Part shown: piece after piece, positions 8,901 to 15,802 of the stretch
How the letters are laid out: each line of letters starts with the position of its first letter
Position numbering within the stretch: position 1 is the first letter of the stretch
DNA from: Acidocella sp.
GTDB lineage: Bacteria > Pseudomonadota > Alphaproteobacteria > Acetobacterales > Acetobacteraceae
Direction: 5' to 3'
NCBI GenBank assembly: GCA_029077775.1
Contig: JAQNCU010000013.1
Location: 1 to 17,744, forward strand
DNA: 17,744 nt
Notes under the pieces: generated by a model
The model's database searches: none
Seen by the model: the letters and a program-made list of their open reading frames with translations, nothing else
Told to the model about the DNA's origin: nothing
Translations under genes and position numbers: made by a program

Positions 8901-10509
8901 TGACCTGGCTGAAACTCTGGCGGAAAAAATGATGCAACCCGCGATATTTCTCAGACAGCACGGCAATCGGCGTGTCATCGCCCATTGAGCCCGTGGCCTC
9001 CTGCCCGTCCTCCACCATCGGGTGGAGCAGTAATTCCAGCTCTTCGAGCGTATAGCCCACCGCAAGCTGGCGGCGGCGCAGCCCCTCGGCATCCAGCCGC
9101 ACGGGCTCCGGTGCGTCGGTTTTCACGATATGGTCGATAACGGTAATGCGCTTGACCCAGTCGCCGAAATCCTGCCTTGCGGCCAGCATGTCCTTGATCT
9201 CGGAATCGTGATAGAATGTTGCGCTATCGAGATTGACGCCGATGGTCTGGCCGGGGCCGACATGGCCCTTCTCGATCATCTCATCCTCGTCGAGCTTCAC
9301 CATCCCGGTCTCGGAGCCCACAATCAGCATTTTTTTGGTGGTGACACAGTACCGCAAGGGGCGCAGGCCGTTACGGTCCAGCCCGGCAATCACAAAATGC
9401 CCATCTGTCGCCGCAATCGCCGCCGGGCCATCCCATGGCTCCATCACGGCATTACAATAGTGGAACAAATCCCGGTGGGCCTTTGGCATGGTCGCGTCAT
9501 TGCCGATCGAGGGCGGGATCATCAGGGCCTTGGCCATTGGCGCGTCGCGCCCGGCGCGCACCAAAAGCTCGAATACATTATCCAGCACCGCCGTATCCGA
9601 GCCGCCCGCCTGCACCACAGGCTTGATGACCGACAAAAACGTGTCGAGCCCCTGGGCCGCCAGGCGTGTCTCGTGGCTTTTCATCCAGTTGATATTGCCC
9701 GCCACCGTGTTGATCTCGCCATTATGCGCCAGCATGCGGAAAGGCTGGGCGAGGCTCCATGTGGGGAAAGTGTTGGTGGAATAACGCTGATGATAGATGG
9801 CAAAGCGCGAGATGAAGCGCGCATCCAGCAGATCGGGGTAGAAATCGGTCAGAGACGCGGCCAGGAACATGCCTTTATAGATGATCGAGCGGCATGAGAG
9901 CGAGCAGATATAAAGCTCGGATATCTGCGCTGCGATCGCCGCCTTCTCGATCTTGCGGCGGATGATATATAATTCGCGCTCGAAATCATCGTCCGATAGG
10001 TCGCGCGGGCTCCAGATCATGATCTGTTCGATCTCAGGGCGCGTGGCGTTGGCCTTCTCACCGATGCATTGCACGTTGATCGGCACCTGCCGCCAGCCAT
10101 AGATCCGGTAGCCGAAGCTCAAAATTTCGGTCTCGACGATCTGGCGGCAACGCTCCTGCGCTGAGAGATCGGTTTTCGGCAGGAACACCATGCCGACGGC
10201 AATCGGGCCGGACCGCAACCCATCGCCCGAGCGGCGGATTTCATCGGCGAAAAAATCCTGCGGAATTTCAATGTGAATCCCCGCCCCGTCACCGGTTTTG
10301 CCATCGGCATCCACGGCCCCGCGATGCCACACGGCTTTCAGCGCATCGATCCCGGCCTGCACGATATCCCGGCGCTTTTTGCCGTCCAACGCCGCCACCA
10401 GCCCGACGCCGCAGGCATCATGCTCCTGCTCGCGGGCATAGGTGTCTTTCAAAATCTTGGCATTGGCGGCCCAGCTTGCGAGGAATTCCGCTGCGGTCTC
10501 TTGGGTCAT
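5977..10509 (-). CDS. gltB: glutamate synthase [NADPH] large (alpha) subunit
   Basis: 1510-residue iron-sulfur flavoprotein that takes the amide nitrogen of glutamine and transfers it to 2-oxoglutarate, giving two glutamates. It has the usual bacterial alpha-subunit length. The precursor has a 32-residue propeptide before Cys33 (EHDA|CGVGLVAA), which becomes the N-terminal nucleophile of the class II amidotransferase domain (about 33-430). A central domain follows (about 470-760), then the FMN-binding synthase barrel (about 840-1210) with SGRFGVTAEYL and GHVGGTGASPQSS, and the 3Fe-4S cysteines in CIMVRQCHSNTCPVGVC (about 1130-1150). The GXGXG beta-helix domain (about 1270-1460) contains GATSGQFFAAGRAGERFAVR. 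ATG at 10509 has an excellent AAGGGAG ribosome site. It lies 40 nt downstream of gltD on the same strand, so the two subunits are expressed together. Confidence 0.98.
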   Translation of the reverse strand: MTQETAAEFLASWAANAKILKDTYAREQEHDACGVGLVAALDGKKRRDIVQAGIDALKAVWHRGAVDADGKTGDGAGIHIEIPQDFFADEIRRSGDGLRSGPIAVGMVFLPKTDLSAQERCRQIVETEILSFGYRIYGWRQVPINVQCIGEKANATRPEIEQIMIWSPRDLSDDDFERELYIIRRKIEKAAIAAQISELYICSLSCRSIIYKGMFLAASLTDFYPDLLDARFISRFAIYHQRYSTNTFPTWSLAQPFRMLAHNGEINTVAGNINWMKSHETRLAAQGLDTFLSVIKPVVQAGGSDTAVLDNVFELLVRAGRDAPMAKALMIPPSIGNDATMPKAHRDLFHYCNAVMEPWDGPAAIAATDGHFVIAGLDRNGLRPLRYCVTTKKMLIVGSETGMVKLDEDEMIEKGHVGPGQTIGVNLDSATFYHDSEIKDMLAARQDFGDWVKRITVIDHIVKTDAPEPVRLDAEGLRRRQLAVGYTLEELELLLHPMVEDGQEATGSMGDDTPIAVLSEKYRGLHHFFRQSFSQVTNPAIDSLRETRVMSLKTRLGNLGNVLDEDSEQCDLLQLDSPVLSTAEFEAMRREMGKNACVVDCTFKVSNGEDGLRRAIARIRREAEEGVRAGCTHVILTDEAMSAERAPIPMILATGAVHTHLVRQSLRTFTSLNVRAAECMDVHYFAVLVGVGATTINAYLAQESIADRHARGLFGKLTLKECIGRYKKAVDKGLLKVMSKLGISMIASYRGGYNFEAIGLSRALVGEFFPGMASRISGIGLPGIAHKVLDLNKAAWNGNVVPLEVGGMYRLRRKGETHAFDNNAIHLLQSAVGSNSYQLYRRYADMVRKQAPVALRDLLDFRRAGRTPISIDEVESITEIRKVLLAPGISLGALSPEAHETLSIAMNRIGARSDSGEGGEDPARAEPRANGDNASSAIKQIASGRFGVTAEYLNDCKEIEIKIAQGAKPGEGGQLPGFKVTALIAKLRHATPGVMLISPPPHHDIYSIEDLAQLIYDLKQINPRATVCVKLVSRSGIGTIAAGVAKAKADAILISGHVGGTGASPQSSVKYAGMPWEMGLSEAHQVLMLNRLRHNVTLRADGGIKTGRDVVIAAMLGAEEFGIGTASLVAMGCIMVRQCHSNTCPVGVCTQDEALRAKFEGSPEKVINLFSFIAEDVRGILASLGFRSLKEIIGHTELLHQVSRGADYLDDLDLNPILAQADPGPHARYCTRIGRNEVPETLDAQMIADAQPFFENGEKMQLQYSIRNTHRAIGTKFSSQIVAKYRKIKLQPNHVTVRLRGSAGQSLGAFAVAGLKLEVFGDANDYVGKGLSGATIVVRPVPSSKLKSNENTIVGNTVLYGATSGQFFAAGRAGERFAVRNSGATAVIEGIGSNGCEYMTGGTVVVLGEVGDNFGAGFTGGVAFIYDPARQFALRVNPDSLLWQPVATAHWESVLKTLVARHVAETESRFAAAILNDWEREFPKFVQVVPKEFVKYLEAPLHEEIAEISA

Positions 10510-10549
10510 AGATCAACTCCCTTAGGGGATATTACAACATTCCGGTGCA

Positions 10550-11983
10550 TTATTCAGCGGCCTGGAGCATTTCAGCGGCCATGAACTGCCTGTGCATCGA
10601 GGCCGCCGCGTCCCGCCCGTCGCGGATCGCCCAGACCACGAGCGAGGCCCCGCGCACGATGTCACCGGCGGCGAACACGCCGGGCAGGCTGGTCTCAAAG
10701 CTTGCCGGGTCGATTTTCAGCGTGCCCCAGCCTGTCAGTTTCAATGACGGCTCGTTAAACGCGGCGGGCGCATCCTCGGGGTCGAACCCGAGCGCCTTGA
10801 TCACGAGGTCGGCGGGAACGGTGAATGACGACCCGGCGATGGGATCGACCGACATCCGCCCGGAGGCATCGGGCAGGCCAAGATGCATCCGCGTCGCGCG
10901 CACGCCTGTCACATGGTCGTCACCCAAAAACGCCTCGGGTGCGGCAAGCCAGGTGAACACCACGCCCTCATCCTCGGCATTCCCCACTTCGCGCAGCGAG
11001 CCCGGCATGTTCTCCCGGTCCCGGCGGTACAGGCAGGTGACGGATTTGGCGTTTTGGCGGATGGCGGTGCGCACGCAATCCATCGCGGTATCGCCGCCGC
11101 CGATCACCACGACATTTTTGCCCGCCGCGTTCAACCGCCCTGAGGTGAAATCCGGCACGCTGTCGCCCAGGCCGTGGCGGTTGGAGGTGATGAGGTAGTC
11201 GAGCGCGGGCACGATGCCCGGCAACCCTGAGCCCGGACCGGCGATCTCGCGCGGTTTGTAAACGCCGGTCGCGATCAGGATGTTGTCATGCGCGGCGCGC
11301 AGGCTGGCAAAGCTGGTCGCCCCGCCGATATCGGCGTTGAGGACAAATTTGATACCGCCATCTTCCAGCCATTTCCAACGGCGCAATACGATATCTTTCT
11401 CAAGCTTGAACCCCGGTATGCCGTAGATCAACAACCCGCCAACGCGGTCGTGCCGGTCATAGACCGTGACCTGATACCCCAGAGACCGCAAAGCCTCCGC
11501 CGCCGCGAGACCCGCCGGGCCCGCGCCGATAATGCCGATGGATTGCCGCCTTTCCGTTTTGGGCGCGATCGGCTTGACCCAGCCCTGCTCGAAAGCGGTA
11601 TCGGTGATGTAACGCTCAACCGCGCCGATGGTAACGGAGTCGAAGCCTTTTTCGATCACGCAATTGCCCTCGCACAGCCTGTCCTGCGGGCAGATGCGGC
11701 CGCAAATTTCCGGAAATGTGTTGGTGGCGGATGATAACTCATAGGCTTCCTCCAACCGCCCCTCGGCGGTGAGCTTCAGCCAGTCCGGGATGTTGTTCGA
11801 GAGCGGGCAATGGACCGAACAAAATGGAATGCCGCATTGGCTGCACCGGCTGGCCTGTGCCTTGGCGGCCTGCGTGTCGAAGCGCGCATAGATCTCGTCG
11901 AAATCAGCACGACGCGCGAGCACCTTGCGCTTTTCCGGGGTCTGCTGCGCCAAATGGGTGAATTGCAGCATTTTTTCGGTCAT
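10550..11983 (-). CDS. gltD: glutamate synthase [NADPH] small (beta) subunit
   Basis: 477-residue FAD protein that takes electrons from NADPH and passes them through two 4Fe-4S clusters to the GltB subunit. Numbered from the chosen start, the N-terminal cluster cysteines are C47, C50, C55 and C59 (CSQCGIPFCSVHC) and C94, C98, C104 and C108 (CGRICPQDRLCEGNC). GAGPAG (153-158) binds FAD and GGGDTAMD (295-302) binds NADPH. VFAAGDIVRGASLVVWAI closes the FAD site near the C-terminus. The gene begins with two adjacent ATGs (11986 and 11983). GGGAG lies 4 nt from the first and 7 nt from the second, so I prefer the second, with little consequence. It is the first gene of gltD-gltB. About 200 nt of A/T-rich DNA with a palindrome precede it. 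Confidence 0.97.
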   Translation of the reverse strand: MTEKMLQFTHLAQQTPEKRKVLARRADFDEIYARFDTQAAKAQASRCSQCGIPFCSVHCPLSNNIPDWLKLTAEGRLEEAYELSSATNTFPEICGRICPQDRLCEGNCVIEKGFDSVTIGAVERYITDTAFEQGWVKPIAPKTERRQSIGIIGAGPAGLAAAEALRSLGYQVTVYDRHDRVGGLLIYGIPGFKLEKDIVLRRWKWLEDGGIKFVLNADIGGATSFASLRAAHDNILIATGVYKPREIAGPGSGLPGIVPALDYLITSNRHGLGDSVPDFTSGRLNAAGKNVVVIGGGDTAMDCVRTAIRQNAKSVTCLYRRDRENMPGSLREVGNAEDEGVVFTWLAAPEAFLGDDHVTGVRATRMHLGLPDASGRMSVDPIAGSSFTVPADLVIKALGFDPEDAPAAFNEPSLKLTGWGTLKIDPASFETSLPGVFAAGDIVRGASLVVWAIRDGRDAAASMHRQFMAAEMLQAAE

Positions 11984-12095
11984 CATCTCGCTCCCGCTTC
12001 GTCAATGGCATAACGGGCTGCGCAACATTATTGCCCCGCAGCAAATCTCAATGTGCTATTAACGAAGAAGTAGGCACGACACCAGTGATTTTTTC

Positions 12096-12124
12096 ATATT
12101 GAGACATTATAACTGTCTTAATAT
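12096..12124 (-). promoter_or_regulatory. palindromic operator over a TATAAT box upstream of gltD
   Basis: A dyad with arms ATATT-G-AGACA (12096-12106) and TGTCT-T-AATAT (12114-12124): ten of eleven positions pair perfectly, the other is a G/T pair, and the centre is 7 nt. Read on the minus strand, the centre contains consensus TATAAT (12111-12106). The implied start is about 115 nt before the gltD ATG. No good -35 box is seen. The surrounding 12061-12180 is 35% GC, against about 60% in the flanking genes. It is best read as a regulator-binding site controlling gltD-gltB. The regulator is unknown. Confidence 0.4.
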
Positions 12125-12190
12125 CTAATTTTTTCTGTGACAGCACCTCTGAAGCCTTGATTTTATCGAAAATTAGGTCCGGTTTGTATT

Positions 12191-13144
12191 CTATTTTTTG
12201 AACATCGTCGTTTTGCTCCGCCCGGCTTTGCGGTATCGGGCGAGATACCCCGGCAATATCAGCGCCATCGGCGTCGGCGTGATGCCTAATTCCGGCAGGC
12301 CGGGAACCCCCGCCGCGACGATATTATCCCGCTGCAACAGCTTTATCTGATCGCGGGTTAAAAGCTTGCCCGGAAGCCGCTCCAGAATGGCGGCCTGGAT
12401 ACGCGCCAGCGGCAATGGCAGGTCGAGCAGCATGCGGTTACGCTCGATCAGCGCCAACATATCCGTGATCAAGGCACGAAAGGTTTTTATATCCGGCCCG
12501 CCCAGTTCAAAAATCTGCCCGGCGGCCTGGTCCTGCAACACCGCCATCACCGCATCGGCGACATCGCCCACATACACAGGTTGGAAGCGTGCAGCACCGC
12601 CGACCAGCGGGATGACCGGCGAGATCATCGCCATGGCCGCGAAGCGGTTAAAAAACTGATCCTCCGCGCCGAACACGATCGAAGGCCGCAAGATCACCGC
12701 ATCGGCGAAGGCCGCGCGCACCGCTTGTTCCCCGGCATATTTGCTGCGCGCGTATAATGAAGGACTCGAAGCATCCGCGCCGATGGCCGATACATGGATG
12801 AAATGGCGCGCGACGGAACTGGCGGCAAGCCGCGCGATCCGCCCCGCGGCTTCGGCATGGACGCGCATGAAATCCCCGGCTTTTGCCTCGGCCAGAATGC
12901 CGTTGAGGTTGACCACGACCTCGGCACCCTCGGTAGCCCGGGCGACCAAGGTTTCCTCATGCAGGGGCGCGTAGAGTGGCACGATCTGACCGATGCTTCC
13001 CATCGGCCGCAAGGTGCTTGCTTTGCCCACATCGCGCAGTGCGAGGCGAACGATATAACCCTGATCGGCGAGGCGTTTGACCACATACCGCCCGATAAAT
13101 CCCGAGGCGCCAAATACCGTCGCCACTCTGCGCGTCGCCGACAT
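12191..13144 (-). CDS. complex I NDUFA9-like SDR family NAD(P)-binding protein
   Basis: 317-residue extended/atypical SDR resembling the mitochondrial complex I accessory subunit NDUFA9 and its bacterial homologues. The dinucleotide motif is VFGASGFIGRYVVKRL. VVNLNGIL, HVSAIGAD, YARSKYAGE (the YxxxK pair) and LRPSIVFGAEDQFFNRFA follow, and these are characteristic of the NDUFA9 group. The C-terminal third (PLVGGAARFQPVYVGDVADAV onward) also fits. Its bacterial role is not established; quinone- or NADPH-related functions are speculation. I chose ATG at 13144 because GGGAG lies at good spacing. ATG at 13150, two codons earlier, is too close to that site. It is upstream of gltD on the same strand, 207 nt away. 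I recall the NDUFA9-like/gltD/gltB neighbourhood in other alphaproteobacteria. Confidence 0.85.
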   Translation of the reverse strand: MSATRRVATVFGASGFIGRYVVKRLADQGYIVRLALRDVGKASTLRPMGSIGQIVPLYAPLHEETLVARATEGAEVVVNLNGILAEAKAGDFMRVHAEAAGRIARLAASSVARHFIHVSAIGADASSPSLYARSKYAGEQAVRAAFADAVILRPSIVFGAEDQFFNRFAAMAMISPVIPLVGGAARFQPVYVGDVADAVMAVLQDQAAGQIFELGGPDIKTFRALITDMLALIERNRMLLDLPLPLARIQAAILERLPGKLLTRDQIKLLQRDNIVAAGVPGLPELGITPTPMALILPGYLARYRKAGRSKTTMFKK

Positions 13145-13168
13145 GATCATTCTCCCATTTGAACCGCT

Positions 13169-13197
13169 TTAGTAAGCTCTGCCCCCGGCAGCCTCAA
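13169..13197 (-). promoter_or_regulatory. candidate promoter for the NDUFA9-like gene
   Basis: On the minus strand, TTGAGG (13197-13192), 17 nt, then TACTAA (13174-13169). The implied start is about 18 nt upstream of ATG 13144, leaving room for the GGGAG ribosome site. It lies back to back with the candidate tRNA-Leu promoter. Both boxes are imperfect. Confidence 0.33.
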
Positions 13198-13207
13198 GAG
13201 AGCGCGG

Positions 13208-13236
13208 TTGACGGGGCATTGGCGGGATTGTACACG
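13208..13236 (+). promoter_or_regulatory. candidate sigma70-type promoter for tRNA-Leu
   Basis: TTGACG at 13208-13213, a 17-nt spacer, then TACACG at 13231-13236. The -35 box is good and the -10 box weak. The implied start lies about 27 nt before the mature tRNA 5' end, a plausible leader for RNase P removal. Inferred from pattern and position only. Confidence 0.4.
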
Positions 13237-13269
13237 CGCCCACGCCCGCAATAGACGTGAGAGACACCT

Positions 13270-13356
13270 GCCCAGGTGGCGAAATTGGTAGACGCACTAG
13301 CTTCAGGTGCTAGCGACCGCAAGGTCATGGAAGTTCGAGTCTTCTCCTGGGCACCA
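13270..13356 (+). tRNA. tRNA-Leu(CAG)
   Basis: An 87-nt class II tRNA with CCA encoded at 13354-13356. The acceptor arms GCCCAGG (13270-13276) and CCTGGGC (13346-13352) pair perfectly, with discriminator A at 13353. The anticodon stem CTAGC/GCTAG encloses loop TTCAGGT, giving anticodon CAG at 13304-13306, which reads CUG. A long variable arm (CGACC...GGTC) and a GTTCGAGTC T-loop region complete the leucine-type structure. It lies 56 nt upstream of, and in the same direction as, the RNase D gene. It is divergent from the NDUFA9-like gene. Confidence 0.97.
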
Positions 13357-13362
13357 AACTCT

Positions 13363-13380
13363 CGGCCCCCGACCGGGCCG
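13363..13380 (+). terminator. GC hairpin between tRNA-Leu and rnd, weak terminator candidate
   Basis: CGGCCC (13363-13368) pairs with GGGCCG (13375-13380) around a 6-nt loop, 6 nt after the tRNA CCA end. There is no following T-run, so intrinsic termination would be inefficient and some readthrough into rnd is likely. It could also simply define the trailer for 3' processing. Confidence 0.3.
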
Positions 13381-13412
13381 CATCGCCCCAGGAAAAGATC
13401 ATCCACAAAGCC

Positions 13413-14042
13413 ATGGACAATATTCATCTCCATAAACACGATCTCCCGGCGGGGCTCGATCTCGGGACCGTGGTGGCGGTTGATACAGAAACGATGGGCC
13501 TGGACCCACGACGGGACAGGCTTTGTCTGGTGCAATTATCAAGCGGGGATGGCAGCGCGCATCTGGTGCAGATCATCCCGCCGCAGCTAGGCGGGCGCGG
13601 CGCGAATTGCCCCAATCTGAAAGCCTTGCTCGCCGACCAGCACGTAACCAAGCTGTTCCACTACGCGCGGTTCGACATCGCGGCCTTGTTCAACGGACTC
13701 GGAGTCCTCACCGCGCCGGTCATCTGCACCAAGATCGCCGCCAAGCTGGTGCGCACCTATACCGACCGCCAGGGGCTCAAGGATTTATGCCGGGACCTCG
13801 CGGGGGTTGAGATTTCCAAGCAGCAGCAAACCAGCGATTGGGGAGCGGTGGACCTGCTGCCCGAGCAGCGCGCCTATGCCGCGTCCGACGTGCTCTATCT
13901 GCATGCTATCTGGGCCAAGCTGGAAGCCTTGCTGCAACGGGAGAACCGGGTGGACATCGCGCGCGCGGCCTTTGCCTTTCTGCCGGCGCGCGCGCAGCTC
14001 GACCTTATGGGATATGCCGAGCCTGATATTTTTCATCACTGA
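13413..14042 (+). CDS. rnd: ribonuclease D, exonuclease-domain-only form
   Basis: 209-residue DEDDy 3'-5' exoribonuclease that trims the 3' ends of tRNA precursors and other small structured RNAs in the cytoplasm. The catalytic residues are all present: Asp24 and Glu26 in VDTETMG, Asp88 in HYARFDI, and Tyr155/Asp159 in YAASD. DRQGLKDLCRDLAGVEISKQQQTSDW is the expected segment between the second and third exonuclease motifs. E. coli RNase D is about 375 residues and has C-terminal HRDC domains. These are absent here, as in many alphaproteobacterial homologues. ATG at 13413 has no obvious ribosome site, but no better start is seen. It sits immediately behind tRNA-Leu(CAG), so readthrough from the tRNA promoter is plausible. 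Confidence 0.9.
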   Translation: MDNIHLHKHDLPAGLDLGTVVAVDTETMGLDPRRDRLCLVQLSSGDGSAHLVQIIPPQLGGRGANCPNLKALLADQHVTKLFHYARFDIAALFNGLGVLTAPVICTKIAAKLVRTYTDRQGLKDLCRDLAGVEISKQQQTSDWGAVDLLPEQRAYAASDVLYLHAIWAKLEALLQRENRVDIARAAFAFLPARAQLDLMGYAEPDIFHH

Positions 14043-14091
14043 TCACGTTCATGGCGCCAGCTTTGGTTACACTGGGTTGCGAAGCGATCAG

Positions 14092-14120
14092 TTGACCGAA
14101 CAGGCACCGCTGTCCATACC
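14092..14120 (+). promoter_or_regulatory. candidate promoter giving a leaderless kdsD transcript
   Basis: TTGACC at 14092-14097, 17 nt, then CATACC at 14115-14120. The -10 box ends 6 nt before ATG 14127, so transcription would start at or next to the start codon. This would fit the absence of a Shine-Dalgarno. The -10 box matches consensus at only three positions, so the call is tentative. Confidence 0.28.
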
Positions 14121-14126
14121 GTTTTC

Positions 14127-15152
14127 ATGAGTATTGGCGAACATAAGCTGAATGCCGTTATTGCGGCGTGGCCGGCGAACGATCTCCAAACCGCCAGAGA
14201 CCTTGCCATTGCGCGTGACGTGCTGACGACCGAGGCAACCGCGCTGGGCGCGCTGGCGGCGGGGCTTGGCGCTGAATTTCGTGTGGCGGTGGATATGCTC
14301 ATCGGCATCACCGGCCGGATTGTGGTCACAGGTATGGGTAAATCGGGCCATGTCGCCCGCAAGATCGCCGCCACTTTGGCCTCCACCGGCAGCCCGGCGC
14401 TATTTGTTCACCCAGCGGAGGCGAGCCATGGCGATCTTGGCATGATCGTCGCCGGGGATGCCGTGATCGCGCTGTCGAATTCCGGGGAGGCGATGGAGCT
14501 TGCGGCCATCATATCGCATGCCAGCCGGATCGGCCTGAAGCTGGTCGGCATCACGTCAGCCGCCGAAAGCAGCCTTGCCACTGCCGCGTCTGTGGCACTG
14601 ATCCTGCCGCCAGCGGCGGAAGCCGGGCCGATCGGGCTGGCACCGACCACCAGCACCACGATGCAAATGGCGCTGGGCGATGCCCTGGCCTTGGCGTTGC
14701 TCGCGCGCCGGGGGTTTTCCGCAGGGGATTTCCGCGACATTCACCCTGGCGGCACGCTGGGTGCGCGGTTGAAGCGCGTGCGCGACCTGATGCACCAGGG
14801 CGATGAATTGCCGCTGGTCGCCCCCGGAACCACCATGGACCGCGCCTTGATCACCATGACCGCCAAACGATTTGGCGCGCTGGGCGTGGCGGACGCGGCG
14901 AACCGCCTGCTCGGGATCGTCACCGATGGCGATCTGCGCCGGGCGATGAACCCCGATCTGCTGTCCCGCGCGGTTGAGAGCATCATGAATCCGGCCCCAA
15001 AAACCATTGGCCCGGACGCCCTGGCCGAGGACGCCCTGCGCGAGATGAACCATGCATCCCGCCCCGTTACCGCCTTATTTGTGGTGGATGAACGTAACAT
15101 CGTGTGCGGTATCCTTCATATTCACGACCTATTGCGGGCGGGGCTGGCGTGA
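14127..15152 (+). CDS. kdsD: D-arabinose 5-phosphate isomerase (KpsF/GutQ/KdsD family)
   Basis: 341-residue cytoplasmic isomerase that converts ribulose 5-phosphate to arabinose 5-phosphate, the first committed step to Kdo of the lipopolysaccharide inner core. The SIS domain (about 50-190) carries TGMGKSGH, SNSGEAMEL and EAGPIGLAPTTSTT. By comparison with the E. coli enzyme, the likely active-site residues are Lys72, Glu121, Glu165 and His206 (DIHPGGTLG). Two CBS domains follow (about 218-275 and 285-340). It is slightly longer than E. coli KdsD (328 aa) because of about 25 extra N-terminal residues. No Shine-Dalgarno is visible before ATG 14127 and there is no better in-frame start, so a leaderless transcript is possible. 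The stop overlaps the lptC GTG by 3 nt (GTGA), joining Kdo synthesis to LPS export. Confidence 0.95.
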   Translation: MSIGEHKLNAVIAAWPANDLQTARDLAIARDVLTTEATALGALAAGLGAEFRVAVDMLIGITGRIVVTGMGKSGHVARKIAATLASTGSPALFVHPAEASHGDLGMIVAGDAVIALSNSGEAMELAAIISHASRIGLKLVGITSAAESSLATAASVALILPPAAEAGPIGLAPTTSTTMQMALGDALALALLARRGFSAGDFRDIHPGGTLGARLKRVRDLMHQGDELPLVAPGTTMDRALITMTAKRFGALGVADAANRLLGIVTDGDLRRAMNPDLLSRAVESIMNPAPKTIGPDALAEDALREMNHASRPVTALFVVDERNIVCGILHIHDLLRAGLA

Positions 15153-15802
15153 GCCCGGCGCATCGCGAGCGTATTCTCGACGGGTTGCGCCGCCGCAACC
15201 CGGAAATTGTTTCAGCCATCGCCCGGCGCAGCGCGGCGGTTACGTTGGGTAAACGGTTATTGCCCGTGGCGGCGGCGGGGTTGATCGCGGCCCTTGCCAT
15301 TGCCCCCTCGCTGCATTCCGGGCCCGAGGCGAACCGCGTGACCTATCATGTAAGATCAACGAGCGCGGGAGCCTCAGGCTCGACTATGCAGAGCGCGTCC
15401 TATCATGGGCTGGATCAACACGGGCAGCCCTTCACGCTCACCGCCACCAGCGCCGATGAACGAAACAGCGATAACATCGCGCTGACCCAGCCTGAGGGTG
15501 ACATCACGCTGACATCAGGGGCGTGGCTGATGTTGAAATCCGATACCGGCATGTATCACCAGAAAACCCAAAGGCTGGGGCTGACGGGGAACGTAACGCT
15601 TTACCGCAATGACGGCACGACACTGAATGTGGCGCGCGCGGATATCGACATGAAGGGCGGCAACGCACAGAGCAACGCCCCTGTGCAGGCGCAGGGCCCG
15701 TTTGGCACGTTGAATGCCGCGAATGGCTTTGTCCTCGCGGATCGCGGCCAGACCGTGACATTCAACGGCCCGGCCACGCTGATATTGACCCAGGCGCAAT
15801 GA
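15149..15802 (+). CDS. lptC: LPS export system protein LptC
   Basis: 217-residue bitopic inner-membrane protein that receives lipopolysaccharide from the LptB2FG transporter and passes it to LptA. There is a short cytoplasmic N-terminus, one membrane helix at about residues 33-50 (LLPVAAAGLIAALAIAPSL), then a periplasmic domain with the LptC/OstA-type beta-jellyroll pattern, for example the segment from QHGQPFTLTA through GDITLTSGAWLMLKSD to LGLTGNVTLYRNDGTTL. I chose GTG at 15149, which overlaps the kdsD stop as GTGA and gives a normal N-terminus. The open frame extends back to ATG 15104, but that would overlap kdsD by about 50 nt and start with an atypical segment. Its stop overlaps the lptA start (ATGA), so translational coupling is likely. 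Confidence 0.88.
   Translation: MSPAHRERILDGLRRRNPEIVSAIARRSAAVTLGKRLLPVAAAGLIAALAIAPSLHSGPEANRVTYHVRSTSAGASGSTMQSASYHGLDQHGQPFTLTATSADERNSDNIALTQPEGDITLTSGAWLMLKSDTGMYHQKTQRLGLTGNVTLYRNDGTTLNVARADIDMKGGNAQSNAPVQAQGPFGTLNAANGFVLADRGQTVTFNGPATLILTQAQ

Noticed and set aside
9130..9897. 255-codon plus-strand open frame inside gltB
   Set aside because: It is antisense to the amidotransferase part of gltB and shows no credible domain.
12096..12124. Palindrome as a terminator of the NDUFA9-like gene
   Set aside because: On the transcribed minus strand the hairpin is followed by A residues, not T residues, so intrinsic termination in that direction does not fit.
13270..13356. tRNA-Leu as an integration site
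   Set aside because: I found no second copy of the tRNA 3' end, no integrase and no composition shift next to it; the flanks are ordinary housekeeping genes.
15104..15148. Upstream ATG start for lptC
   Set aside because: It would overlap kdsD by about 50 nt and add an atypical N-terminus. GTG at 15149 gives a GTGA overlap like the neighbouring junctions.
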